Position numbers and translations under genes: made by a program. Shown here one piece after another: positions 7,728 through 16,354 of a DNA stretch of 56,769 bases. The notes under the pieces are model-generated. The model was not told where the DNA came from. It saw only the letters and a program-made list of their open reading frames with translations, and made no database searches. Source of the DNA: Hansschlegelia zhihuaiae (GTDB lineage Bacteria > Pseudomonadota > Alphaproteobacteria > Rhizobiales > Methylopilaceae). The stretch lies in the NCBI RefSeq assembly GCF_004103825.1, contig NZ_RYFI01000001.1:327315-384083 (forward strand). Direction: 5' to 3'. Position 1 is the first letter of the stretch; the number at the start of each line of letters is the position of its first letter.

Positions 7728-10700
7728 TTGGCTGTCTATGACAATGGTGCTGGGCCGGACGTCATACAGGGGCCAGACGAAAGCAACCGCTTCTACAGCA
7801 GTCTCGACGATTACGGGGGCCGCGGGGTCGCGGACTCCGACAGCCTGACCGGCGGCTCACTGTTCGACTATTTCGAGATCACGCCCGGGGCGGACACGAT
7901 CGATGGCGGGGCCGGCCAGGACGAATTCTCGGCGGTCGCCGCCCGGATCAGCTTCCTCGGGCTCGATCCGGACGAGCCCGACGAGACCACGCCGGGCGAC
8001 GCGCTCAACCTCCGCGTCGATCTCGCCGCGGGGACCTATGAGGTCGACTGGTTCACGGTGGATCTCAGGGGAACCGGGGCGACCGACCTCATCGTCAAGT
8101 CGTCGGGCGTGCTGCGCAACATCGAAATCGTGCTCGGCACCGACGGCGACGACACGCTGCTCGGAAGCGGCGCGGAGTTCGAGGTGTTTTCGGGAAGCAT
8201 CGGCAGCGACGTGCTCGACGGCCGCGGCGGCATCGATCAGCTCGACCTGTTCGCGCCCTATACGGCGGACGGCTCGAAGGATCCTGTCGGCGTCGTCGTG
8301 GACGGCAAGACCCACACCTTCAAGGACCATTACGGCTTCACCGACAAATACAGCAATATCGAGCAGTTCCAGCTGTCCTATCTCGACGACGTCTTCAAGG
8401 GCGGGAAGGACGACGAACTCGTCTACCAGTCCGGGGGCTCCGACACGCTCGACGGCGGCGACGGACGGGACACCCTGACGCTCGCCTATTCGGAGACGGG
8501 CGTCCTGGTCAATTTCGCGACCGGCCGGATCGTGAAGGGCGAGCAAGGGACCGACACCTTCCGAAACTTCGAGAACATCCAGGCCACGGGCGGCGCCGAC
8601 ACCGTGATCGGCGACGGCGAGGACAATTCCTTCCAGGGCTATGACGGCGCGGACTCGCTCGCAGGGGGCGACGGGAAGGACACGCTGACCGGCGGCACCG
8701 GCGACGACACGCTCGACGGCGGCTCCGGCGACGACAGCCTGAACGGCAACGCCGGCAAGGACGTGATGTATGGCGGCGCCGGCGTCGATACGGTGACGTT
8801 CGCCACGACGACGGGCTCGGTCGAGGTCTCGCTCGAGGACAAGCTGGCGGTGACGGTCGACGGCGCCGAGACGGTCGCCGAGTTCGAGATCGTGATTGGT
8901 AGCAACTACAACGACGTCCTCGAAGGCGCGAAAGGGGCCGACACGCTGCGCGGCGGAGACGGCGACGACACGCTCGCGGGCGGCGGCGGCAAGAACCTGC
9001 TTGACGGCGGCGACGGGATCGACAGCGTCGACTATGAAGGGCTCGAGGAGAAAGGAGCGAAGATCGGCCTGATCCTGGATCTGGAGACAGGCGATGCGAA
9101 GCTCGGCTCGATTCAGGACCGGTTGATCGGCGTCGAGAAGGTCGGCGGCACGAAGCTCGCTGACCGCATGGCCGGCGACGGGTCGGACAACGAGCTCACC
9201 GGCCGCGCCGGCGCGGACACGATGTCGGGCGGCGCGGGCGACGACACGCTCGACGGCGGAGACGGCCGCGACCTCGTGACCTTCGAGAAATCCACGACAG
9301 GCGTCGTCGCCTCGCTGAAGACAGGATCGTCCGCCGGCGAGGGCCAAGACCGCCTGGTCGGCTTCGAGGATCTGACCGGCTCCGATCTCGGCGACGAACT
9401 GACCGGGACCGACAAGGCGAACCTTCTCGACGGACGCGGCGGCCATGACAGCATCGTGGGCCTGGGCGGCGACGACACCGTAAAGGCCGGCGGAGGAAAC
9501 GACACGCTCGACGGCGGCGACGGCAAGGACACCCTCGAAGGCGGCGAAGGCGACGACGTCCTGACGGACAAGGCCGGCGAGAACCGCCTGGAGGGCGAGG
9601 ACGGCGACGACAGGCTGACGGGCGGAGCCGAAGACGACACGCTGGACGGCGGCGACGACAATGACAGCCTCGTGGCCGGCGCCGGGGATGACGACCTCTA
9701 TGGCGGCGACGGCAAGGACACGCTCGAGGGCGGCGCCGGCGACGACGAGATCCTGGGCGGCGACGGCGACGACGTCATGGACGCCGGCGACGGCCGCGAC
9801 GAGCTCGACGGCGAGGAGGGCGACGACAAGCTCTCGGGCGGCAAGGGCGACAAGGACTTCCAGGGCGACGAAGGCGACGACACGCTGAAGGGCGGCGCCG
9901 GACGGGACGAGCTCGACGGTGGCGACGACGACGACCTCATCACCACGGGCGGAGGCGTCGCCAACGGCGTGCTGGGCAATGCGGGCGACGATACGATGAC
10001 GGGCGGGTCGGGTTCGGACTTCTTCGAATTCTACGGGCTCCAGAGCCTGAGCGGAGAACCGACGGGCTCCATCACGGGCGACTGTTCGGGAAACGACGTC
10101 ATCGACGGCGGCGGCGGCGACGATCAGGTCGCCTATCTCACCGCGACGGCGGCGGTCTTGGTCGACCTGTCGAAGGGCGTCGCGACCGGCGGCGGCGGCG
10201 AGGACAGTTTGAAGTCGATCGAAGCCGTGCTCGCCTCGGACTTCAACGACACGTTGGTCGGCTCCGGCCGGAGCGAAGCTTTCGCTGGCCTCAAGGGGAA
10301 CGACAGCATCTCGGCCGGCGGCGGCAATGACACGATCAATGGCACCGCGGGCCGCGACACGATCGACGGCGGAGCCGGCGTCGACACGCTGATCTTCGAC
10401 TCGGCGCTGCGCGTAAAGATCAAGGCGGGCGACGAAGACAACGCGTACAAATTCATCGACGCCGACAACGCCACGCAGGCTGACACGGTCATCTCGATCG
10501 AGAAGTTCGAAGGCTCGGCGGACGACGACAGCATCACTGGCGACAAGAAGGACAAGGACGGGCTGAAACTGGACGGCGGCGCCGGCGACGACCTGATCAA
10601 GGGGTCGGGCGGCGCCGACACGGTCGGCGGCGGAGACGGCCGTGACACGATCGACGGCGGCGCCGGACGCGACCGGCTGACCGGCGGGGCCGGTTCGGAC

Positions 10701-11027
10701 CAACTGACGGGCGGGGTCGGCGGCGACGTGTTCGTGTTCGACGACGCCAGAGGCGCCGACGTCGTCACGGATTTCGACCAGGGCGACATGATCGAGGTGA
10801 AGGCCGCGGCCTTCGATCTCGACCTGCCGGGAGGAGATCTGGACGACAGTGCCTTCGTCGCGGCCAAGAACCCGGCGGCCGCGGGCACGAAGCCCCAGTT
10901 CCTCTACGACCTGGACGACGGCTTGCTGCTTCTCGATCTCGATGGGAAAGCAGGCGATGACCCGATCTTAGTCGCAACCATCAACGGCGCGCCCGATCTG
11001 TCCGCCGATGACATCAGAATCGTCTGA
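7728..11027 (+). CDS. RTX-type calcium-binding beta-roll protein, probable type I secretion substrate
   Basis: 1099 residues, almost entirely Gly/Asp-rich nonapeptide repeats (GGxGxDxLxG) that form calcium-binding parallel beta-rolls. About eight non-repeat spacer modules alternate with them, each of the form D-x-V/L-x-F ... V-x-L-x-x-G ... IE ... GS-x-x-x-D-x-L-x-G. No catalytic domain is recognisable. The last 60 residues (DLDDGLLLLDLDG ... DDIRIV) resemble the C-terminal type I secretion signal region. The start is TTG at 7728, preceded by GGGGAGG at suitable spacing; no ATG nearby keeps the whole frame. No ABC exporter genes lie in the window, so the secretion system must be elsewhere. 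Adhesion or biofilm matrix is a guess. Confidence 0.85.
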   Translation: MAVYDNGAGPDVIQGPDESNRFYSSLDDYGGRGVADSDSLTGGSLFDYFEITPGADTIDGGAGQDEFSAVAARISFLGLDPDEPDETTPGDALNLRVDLAAGTYEVDWFTVDLRGTGATDLIVKSSGVLRNIEIVLGTDGDDTLLGSGAEFEVFSGSIGSDVLDGRGGIDQLDLFAPYTADGSKDPVGVVVDGKTHTFKDHYGFTDKYSNIEQFQLSYLDDVFKGGKDDELVYQSGGSDTLDGGDGRDTLTLAYSETGVLVNFATGRIVKGEQGTDTFRNFENIQATGGADTVIGDGEDNSFQGYDGADSLAGGDGKDTLTGGTGDDTLDGGSGDDSLNGNAGKDVMYGGAGVDTVTFATTTGSVEVSLEDKLAVTVDGAETVAEFEIVIGSNYNDVLEGAKGADTLRGGDGDDTLAGGGGKNLLDGGDGIDSVDYEGLEEKGAKIGLILDLETGDAKLGSIQDRLIGVEKVGGTKLADRMAGDGSDNELTGRAGADTMSGGAGDDTLDGGDGRDLVTFEKSTTGVVASLKTGSSAGEGQDRLVGFEDLTGSDLGDELTGTDKANLLDGRGGHDSIVGLGGDDTVKAGGGNDTLDGGDGKDTLEGGEGDDVLTDKAGENRLEGEDGDDRLTGGAEDDTLDGGDDNDSLVAGAGDDDLYGGDGKDTLEGGAGDDEILGGDGDDVMDAGDGRDELDGEEGDDKLSGGKGDKDFQGDEGDDTLKGGAGRDELDGGDDDDLITTGGGVANGVLGNAGDDTMTGGSGSDFFEFYGLQSLSGEPTGSITGDCSGNDVIDGGGGDDQVAYLTATAAVLVDLSKGVATGGGGEDSLKSIEAVLASDFNDTLVGSGRSEAFAGLKGNDSISAGGGNDTINGTAGRDTIDGGAGVDTLIFDSALRVKIKAGDEDNAYKFIDADNATQADTVISIEKFEGSADDDSITGDKKDKDGLKLDGGAGDDLIKGSGGADTVGGGDGRDTIDGGAGRDRLTGGAGSDQLTGGVGGDVFVFDDARGADVVTDFDQGDMIEVKAAAFDLDLPGGDLDDSAFVAAKNPAAAGTKPQFLYDLDDGLLLLDLDGKAGDDPILVATINGAPDLSADDIRIV

Positions 11028-11385
11028 CACGGGCGCTGAAGCCGAGCTGGGATCAGAAGTTGGATCCCCCGCGCCGCTTCCCAAGCGTGCTCAAAAAGAC
11101 GAAAGCCGTGGAGGGCCGCGGCCTGTCGGCCGCCGCGGCCACACCTGAAGCAGACGTTCAAGAGGGCGGCTAACGGTCAGCTATCTTCGAAAGCGCTGCG
11201 GGCGCTTGGTTAGCGTCAGGCTCCATTGAAGCGACGCAACGGCGGGGAGAACTGTCGCCGAACGGCCACGGCTCGCAAATCCGGCCCGTCGCAGATTGCC
11301 GAAAGATAACTTTGCGGCAAAGACGGCCAGCGCATGGTGCCTGGACGGGCCTGGGACGGCCCCCGGGCGCGAAAGGCCGAAGCAC
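11028..11385. other. Intergenic region upstream of the diguanylate cyclase (358 bp)
   Basis: A GC-rich inverted repeat (GGCCGCGGC at 11114-11122 with GCCGCGGCC at 11132-11140) lies about 90 bp after the RTX stop. It has no T-run, so it is only a possible terminator. The open frame continues upstream of the chosen start of the next gene but has no membrane or domain signal. Nothing else is recognised. Confidence 0.4.
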
Positions 11386-13617
11386 ATGACGGTTTCCCTT
11401 CCGGAGGAAGACGCAAGACTCGCGATGGCCGCTTTCCTGATCGACCAGCTCGACTTCATCTTTTTCTTCTATGGCTTAGCGTTCCTGCTGCTGGGCGCGA
11501 CGTGCTGGGCGATCGCTCGGCGCCGGCGCAATGAGCGCTCCTGGGCGATGCTCGCCGCCTTTGGGCTGATCCATGGCGCGGGCGAGTGGCTCGACCTCAG
11601 CGCGCTGATCCTTGGCGACTCCCCTGTCTTTTCGTCCATTCGTCTCAGCGTGATGACCGCGTCGTTCGTGTTCCTGGCGGAGTTCGGCCGGATTCAGATG
11701 AGCGACCGCCGCTGGACGCCGGGCCGGTGGATCTATCCCCTGATCCTCGGGCTGGTCGTCCTGATCGCCTATGCGGCGGGTCTGACGGAGGCGGGGATCG
11801 CCGCCCGTTACGCGCTCGGCTTGGTCGGCGCGCTGGCCTCCAGCCTTGCTCTCCTCGGCCGCGCCCGGAGCCTTTCGGGACCTGGGCGATCCTACGCCCG
11901 CTCCGCCGCGATCGCCTTCGCTCTCTATGGGATCGCGGCCGGCTTCATCGTTCCGGCGGCTCCGTTCTGGCCCGCGAGCATCGTGAACGACGCAGCCTTC
12001 GCGGGCCTGACAGGCGTTCCTATCCAACTCATCCGCGGCCTGCTCGCGTGCTGGATCGCGCTCGCGGTCTGGGCGATCTGGGGGGAGCAACTCGCCTCCG
12101 AAGTCTCGTCCGGAAGCTTCTCGGCCTATCTGCGCGAGCAGTTCCTGTGGACCGCCGGACTCATGTCGCTGATCCTGATGCTGGGCTGGGCGCTGACCGA
12201 GCGGCTGGGCGAAATCTACCGCCACAACGTCGAGACCGAGGCGAGCGGAGACATCGATCTGGTCGCCAGCCGCGTCAGCAAGGAACTCGACACCGCCGAC
12301 GCGCTGACCGAGACGCTGGCCGGCAGTCCGTCGACCAAGGACGCGCTGGCGCAGGGCGGCGACGCCGCTCTGGCGCGCGCGAAGGCCGTGCTCGACCTCC
12401 ATGTCGGCGCGGGCCGCGCGGAAGGCGGATACCTCCTCGACGCGGAGGGCGGCGCCGTCGCGGCCTCAGGCGCTCTCGCCCAGCGGCGCGCGGCCGATCT
12501 GCTGGGAAGCGTCCGCGAGCGGAGCGGCTCCCCAGAGCGCCGCGCCGGCTTCGTCTTCGACGCCGCCACGCGGGCGACCGTCTACCATACGAGCCGGGAC
12601 GTGACCGACGCCGAGAACCGGGTCGTCGGCGCCGCGGCGCTCATCGTGTCCGTCGAGGCCTTCGCCAAGGACCTCGAAGGCCTCAACCGCCCCTATTATT
12701 TCGTCGATCCGCACGGCGTCGTGGTCTTGTCCAACCTGCCGGACGCCGACCATCGGACGCTGTGGCCGCTCGACACTGCGGCGGTCAGCGAGCTGGCGGG
12801 GCGGTTCGACGGCGTCGACGTCCGGCCGATCGCTCGCGCCGAGATCAGGGACGCGGCGTGGATGCAGATCGACGGCGCGCGAGAATATGTCCGCCGACGC
12901 TTCATAGCCGGCACGGACTGGTCGCTCATCATCCTCAAGCCGACGCGCCAAATCTTCGCGACGCGCTTTGTCGGCATCGTCATCACGCTGCTCGTGACGA
13001 TCGTCGCGCTGATGTACCTGCTCGGCAAGGAACGCTGGATGCACGAAGACGCTCAGCGGAAGGCTCAGTCAAAGCTTCAGGATCTCGCGCGAGACCTGAA
13101 CATCAAGGCCACCACAGACCCTCTCACCGGGCTCTACAACCGGCTGAGGCTCAACGACATCCTGCCTCATGAGATGGCGCGGTCGGATCGCGTTGGAAGC
13201 CCGCTTTCGGTCGTGATGTACGACATCGATCAGTTCAAGGGCGTGAACGACAGGTTCGGCCATGCGGTCGGCGATAAGGTGCTGGCCACGCTGTCCGGCA
13301 CGGTTTCGGCATCTCTGCGGGCGACGGACAATCTTGTTCGGTGGGGCGGTGAGGAGTTCCTCCTCATCCTGCCGGACACCGATCCGGAGAGTGCGCGGCA
13401 CGTCGCCGAGAAGCTTCGGGCGGCGGTGGCGGCCCAGCCCTTCGATGAGGTCGGGCAGGTCACGAGCAGCTTCGGGGTGGCGGGCTATGCGGCCGGAGAG
13501 CCCATGGCGGACCTGATCGCGCGCGCCGACAAGGCGCTCTATCGCGCCAAGGCGAACGGCCGCAACCAGGTCGCGGTCGCGCCGCCGCCCCTCAGCCGCC
13601 GCACCGCGCAGGCTTAG
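11386..13617 (+). CDS. Membrane-bound diguanylate cyclase (multi-TM sensor, extracytoplasmic domain, GGDEF)
   Basis: 743 residues from the ATG at 11386; an in-frame ATG at 11296 would only add a non-membrane leader. About seven or eight membrane helices fill residues 10-260. An extracytoplasmic sensor domain (probably Cache-like, about 265-530) and a final membrane helix follow, then a GGDEF domain (about 575-735). The active-site motif is GGEEF, and an RATD sequence five residues before it fits the inhibitory I-site. It should therefore make cyclic-di-GMP with product feedback. The sensed signal is unknown. An out-of-frame EAL fragment lies just downstream, so the ancestor may have been a GGDEF-EAL protein. 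Confidence 0.9.
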   Translation: MTVSLPEEDARLAMAAFLIDQLDFIFFFYGLAFLLLGATCWAIARRRRNERSWAMLAAFGLIHGAGEWLDLSALILGDSPVFSSIRLSVMTASFVFLAEFGRIQMSDRRWTPGRWIYPLILGLVVLIAYAAGLTEAGIAARYALGLVGALASSLALLGRARSLSGPGRSYARSAAIAFALYGIAAGFIVPAAPFWPASIVNDAAFAGLTGVPIQLIRGLLACWIALAVWAIWGEQLASEVSSGSFSAYLREQFLWTAGLMSLILMLGWALTERLGEIYRHNVETEASGDIDLVASRVSKELDTADALTETLAGSPSTKDALAQGGDAALARAKAVLDLHVGAGRAEGGYLLDAEGGAVAASGALAQRRAADLLGSVRERSGSPERRAGFVFDAATRATVYHTSRDVTDAENRVVGAAALIVSVEAFAKDLEGLNRPYYFVDPHGVVVLSNLPDADHRTLWPLDTAAVSELAGRFDGVDVRPIARAEIRDAAWMQIDGAREYVRRRFIAGTDWSLIILKPTRQIFATRFVGIVITLLVTIVALMYLLGKERWMHEDAQRKAQSKLQDLARDLNIKATTDPLTGLYNRLRLNDILPHEMARSDRVGSPLSVVMYDIDQFKGVNDRFGHAVGDKVLATLSGTVSASLRATDNLVRWGGEEFLLILPDTDPESARHVAEKLRAAVAAQPFDEVGQVTSSFGVAGYAAGEPMADLIARADKALYRAKANGRNQVAVAPPPLSRRTAQA

Positions 13618-13693
13618 AGCCGCGTCGCCGACCTCTCTGGTTCTGGTCCGGCGTGCGGCGTGCCGGAGCGGAGGAACGGGTGCGCCGGCTCCT

Positions 13694-13906
13694 GCCGCCG
13701 GCGTCGCAACCGGCATCAGCATCTGGATCACGCATTTCGCCGACACGGCGGCGGAGGGCATCGAGACCGACGAGCAGGCGCCGCAGTTCGCCGACCAGGG
13801 CTGCGACGCCGGCCAGGGCCATCTCCTCGACCGCGCCGTCGAGACCTCCCGAACCGAGCCGCTTCTGCGCCGAACGGAGAGCAACCTGTCCTCAACGCTC
13901 CGGTGA
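13694..13906 (+). pseudogene. Remnant of an EAL (c-di-GMP phosphodiesterase) domain, C-terminal end only
   Basis: Frame 2 has no start codon but reads AAEGIETDEQ, then GCDAGQGHLLDR, and stops at 13904-13906. These are the two last conserved motifs of EAL domains (AEGVET-x-x-Q and GCD-x-x-QG). The rest of the domain, including the EAL motif, is absent. The fragment lies 77 bp after the stop of the diguanylate cyclase and in a different frame, which suggests that a GGDEF-EAL gene lost most of its EAL domain by deletion plus frameshift. Confidence 0.62.
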
Positions 13907-14077
13907 CGGCCGTGGAGCGCGTCCGTTGACCCGCTCAAGTCGATGTCGCGAAAGGCGGAGCGGGCCTCCATCTCCCTTCGTGGCGAATGGGCTGGCGTCT
14001 CGAGGAGCAATTCGAACAGGTTCGATACGAAAGGGCAGCGCTGCTGTCGAAAAGCAGATGCTGCCCGAAACGACGAA

Positions 14078-14098
14078 AGCCGCGGATGATCCGCGGCT
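14078..14098. terminator. Hairpin matching the tRNA-Gly terminator, left copy
   Basis: AGCCGCGGA-TGA-TCCGCGGCT followed by TTT. It stands 16 bp from the tRNA-Gly 3'-half fragment, in the same arrangement as the hairpin beside the intact tRNA at 37491-37511, but with a changed loop and spacer. Confidence 0.6.
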
Positions 14099-14113
14099 TT
14101 TCGGCATTCTCGC

Positions 14114-14161
14114 GACTGGAGCGGGCGAAGGGATTCGAACCCTCGACCCCAACCTTGGCAA
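14114..14161 (-). repeat. Truncated tRNA-Gly 3' half (distal attachment-site copy)
   Basis: 48 bases identical to 37527-37574. They cover CCA, acceptor 3' strand, T-arm, variable region and the anticodon stem 3' strand and loop. Beyond 14161 the sequence diverges, so no D-arm or acceptor 5' strand exists and this cannot be a working tRNA. Confidence 0.8.
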
Positions 14162-14745
14162 TCGAGGATTTGCAGTGTCTCTGCAGTTGTTCGGATTGAA
14201 CAAAATTAGGTTCAGTACAGCGCCTTATCGTCGATGGACACTATGTGTCGGGCAAGCGACGATCACCCGCACTCGACCGCCGGTGTTAGCGTAGCATGCG
14301 CCGCGACCTCCGCGATCAGCGCGTCGCTCTCCCCGAACGGTTACGGGTGTAAGGCTACCTTTGAGGGTCGCCTCCAGGAGGAGGCTGTGCGCCAGCCCGA
14401 CTTGTTCCGCTTACCTCAAAAGCCATGGAACGCGCCGAAGGCGCGGCGGATCGGAGGGACGATCGCTGCAGACCAAAGGGTTCGGCTGCGTAAAGGTTGG
14501 CTGAGCGTCTGTCCGTCAGCGCGGCCTCCGGCGACGAGCCTGAGGTTTGTCAGATTGGATCCACGGATCGCCTCGGCGAATGCTCGCGGTCCGCAATCTG
14601 ATCCTGGCCGCCGGGGTGTGTTGTGCTAGACTTCGAAGACGGTAGTTTCGTCCTCGATGCGGCGGACATATGCTCTACCAGAGTGGCTTGAGATACAGTT
14701 TGTCCCTAGCATCTGTCGAATATTGAGTTGGGCGGAAGCACGCCA
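14162..14745. other. Island-edge region without recognisable gene (584 bp)
   Basis: This is where an integrase would be expected next to the attachment site. The short open frames match nothing I recognise, and base composition is a little less GC-biased than in flanking genes. The end of the region presumably holds the tsdBA promoter. GGAAG at 14734-14738 is the ribosome-binding site of tsdB. Confidence 0.5.
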
Positions 14746-15414
14746 ATGATTGCTTCTAAAGTTTGGCTCTTTTTCGCCATGTCGGCGATTACGTCGGTGA
14801 CTGGCCGCCCAGCGGTGGCGGCCGAAGCCGGCTCGGTTATCGCCACTCAGGGAAACGGCCGCGGGGCGGTAGCCTGCAAGGCGTGTCATGGAGAGGCCGG
14901 CGCCGGAATCCCCGCTGTGGGTTTCCCGCGGCTCGCCGGCATGTCCAAGGAATATATTGTCCGCCAGCTCGACGCCTTCGCTGACGGAGGCCGAGCCCAT
15001 ACGATGATGTCGCCCGTCGCGAAGGCCCTTTCGCCAGACGAACGTGCCGCCGTGGCGGCTTATTTCGAGGCTGCCCGGGCGCCCGCGACGCCCGGCCTGG
15101 CGCCCGTCGACGAAGCGACGCTCGCGCGCGGCGCTGTTCTCGCAAGGGATGGCGCGTGGTCGAAAGGTCTGCCCGCCTGCGGCCAGTGCCACGGACCCGA
15201 CGGAGGCGGGATCGCGCCGGCGTTTCCTCCGCTCGCCGGCCAGTCCGAGAAATATCTCAAGGCGCAGCTCGACGCCTGGCGACAGGGCAAGCGAACCGGC
15301 GACCCGCTGCAATTGATGACGGTGGTGGCGAGTAAGCTGGACGACGCGGAGGTCGCCGCGGTGGCGGCCTATTACGCCCGGCTTCCGCCCGAGGCGAAGG
15401 GTGAAGAACGATGA
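14746..15414 (+). CDS. tsdB: Diheme cytochrome c4-type protein, electron acceptor of thiosulfate dehydrogenase
   Basis: 222 residues. A signal peptide (to about residue 27) is followed by two homologous cytochrome c domains with heme motifs C44-KA-C47-H48 and C145-GQ-C148-H149. The tandem arrangement and the repeated AGxPRLAG / PPLAGQSEKYL sequence are typical of cytochrome c4. It overlaps the next gene by four bases (ATGA). Because that gene is TsdA-like, this is best read as TsdB, which takes electrons from thiosulfate oxidation in the periplasm. The ATG at 14746 is preferred over the upstream TTG at 14728 because GGAAG sits eight bases before it. Confidence 0.82.
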   Translation: MIASKVWLFFAMSAITSVTGRPAVAAEAGSVIATQGNGRGAVACKACHGEAGAGIPAVGFPRLAGMSKEYIVRQLDAFADGGRAHTMMSPVAKALSPDERAAVAAYFEAARAPATPGLAPVDEATLARGAVLARDGAWSKGLPACGQCHGPDGGGIAPAFPPLAGQSEKYLKAQLDAWRQGKRTGDPLQLMTVVASKLDDAEVAAVAAYYARLPPEAKGEER

Positions 15415-16337
15415 CCGCGGCCAAACGGGCGCATTCCATCCTGTTCGCGGCCGTCGCTTCCCTCAGCGTCGCCGGCCTCGCCGTGGCCGGCGCGGCTTGG
15501 GCGGACCCGTCGGGCGAACAGTCCGCCTTCACGCCGCCGAGCGGAGCCGAAATTCCCAAGGGCGGCTTCGGCGAGATGGTGGCGCTCGGGCGAGACATCT
15601 TCACCGACACGTCCAAACATGCCGGCGCCTTCGTCGGCAACGACCTAAATTGCTCCAACTGTCATCTCGACAAGGGCCGTCTGGCCGGTGCGGCCCCGCT
15701 ATGGGCGGCCTACGTGGCCTATCCGGCCTTTCGGAAAAAGAACCAGCGCGTCAACACGTTCGAAGAGCGGCTGCAGGGTTGCTTCCGATACAGCATGAAC
15801 GGGAAGGCGCCGCCGCTCGGCGATACGACTTTGATCGCGCTTCAGGCCTACGCCTATTGGCTCGCCAAAGGGGCGCCGACCGGCGTCGACATGAACGGTA
15901 GGGGATATCCGGCTCCCAAGAAGCCGGAGCGCCTCGACCTCGCCCGGGGAGGCGAAATCTACGCGCAGAAATGCGCCCTCTGCCACGGCGCGGATGGCGC
16001 GGGCCTAAAGGCCGCCGACGGTTCTGTCGCTTTTCCTCCGCTTTGGGGGCCGCGCTCCTACAATTGGGGCGCCGGAATGAGCGTGATCACCAACGCGGCC
16101 GGCTTCATCAAGGCGAACATGCCGCTCGGCCTCGGCGGGACGCTGAGCGACGAGGATGCATGGAACGTGGCCGCCTTCGTCGACAGCCACGAGCGGCCGC
16201 AAGATCCAAGGTTCGAAGGTTCGGTGGCCGAGACGCGCAAGGCGCATCACGACAATCCTCTTGACCTTTATGGAACGGAAATCGGCGGCGTGACGCTCGG
16301 CGAGAACTCGCCGCCCTCCGGTCCGCAGCCGAAGTAG
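15411..16337 (+). CDS. tsdA: Thiosulfate dehydrogenase (tetrathionate-forming), diheme cytochrome c
   Basis: 308 residues with a signal peptide ending near ADP (residue 33). Heme 1 binds at C81-SN-C84-H85. The Cys that serves as unusual distal ligand in TsdA is present at C124 in the family motif ERLQGCFRYSMNG. Heme 2 binds at C188-AL-C191-H192, with a Lys/Met pair in KANMPLG for its distal side. TsdA joins two thiosulfates to tetrathionate in the periplasm and passes two electrons on, here probably to TsdB. Start and stop overlap with tsdB indicates translational coupling. No sox genes are present in the window. Confidence 0.87.
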   Translation: MTAAKRAHSILFAAVASLSVAGLAVAGAAWADPSGEQSAFTPPSGAEIPKGGFGEMVALGRDIFTDTSKHAGAFVGNDLNCSNCHLDKGRLAGAAPLWAAYVAYPAFRKKNQRVNTFEERLQGCFRYSMNGKAPPLGDTTLIALQAYAYWLAKGAPTGVDMNGRGYPAPKKPERLDLARGGEIYAQKCALCHGADGAGLKAADGSVAFPPLWGPRSYNWGAGMSVITNAAGFIKANMPLGLGGTLSDEDAWNVAAFVDSHERPQDPRFEGSVAETRKAHHDNPLDLYGTEIGGVTLGENSPPSGPQPK

Positions 16338-16354
16338 CGCGTCGTCTGCGCGCT

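Noticed and set aside
8640-9960. Regularly spaced short DNA repeats that could suggest a CRISPR array
   Set aside because: They encode the RTX nonapeptides in frame, vary in length and lack unique spacers of constant size.
7857-10703. Very long open frame (948 codons) on the minus strand opposite the RTX gene
   Set aside because: It is a mirror of the Gly/Asp-rich repeats; the translation is a low-complexity Val/Ala/Asp run with no start signal or domain, while the plus strand is a clear RTX protein.
13987-14294. Frames encoding GFEPSTPTLA / GIRTLDPNLGN-type peptides at both ends of the island
   Set aside because: These peptides are the familiar false translations of tRNA 3' ends (GGGATTCGAACCC); the DNA is the tRNA-Gly fragment or tRNA itself.
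14380-14450. Fragment resembling a transposase start (EEAVRQPDLFRL)
   Set aside because: The match is short, no further transposase motif follows in any frame, and no terminal inverted repeats are visible.
14660-14700. Short tRNA-like string (CATATGCTCTACCAGAG) upstream of tsdB
   Set aside because: Only about a dozen bases resemble a tRNA D-arm complement; no stems can be completed, so it is probably chance.
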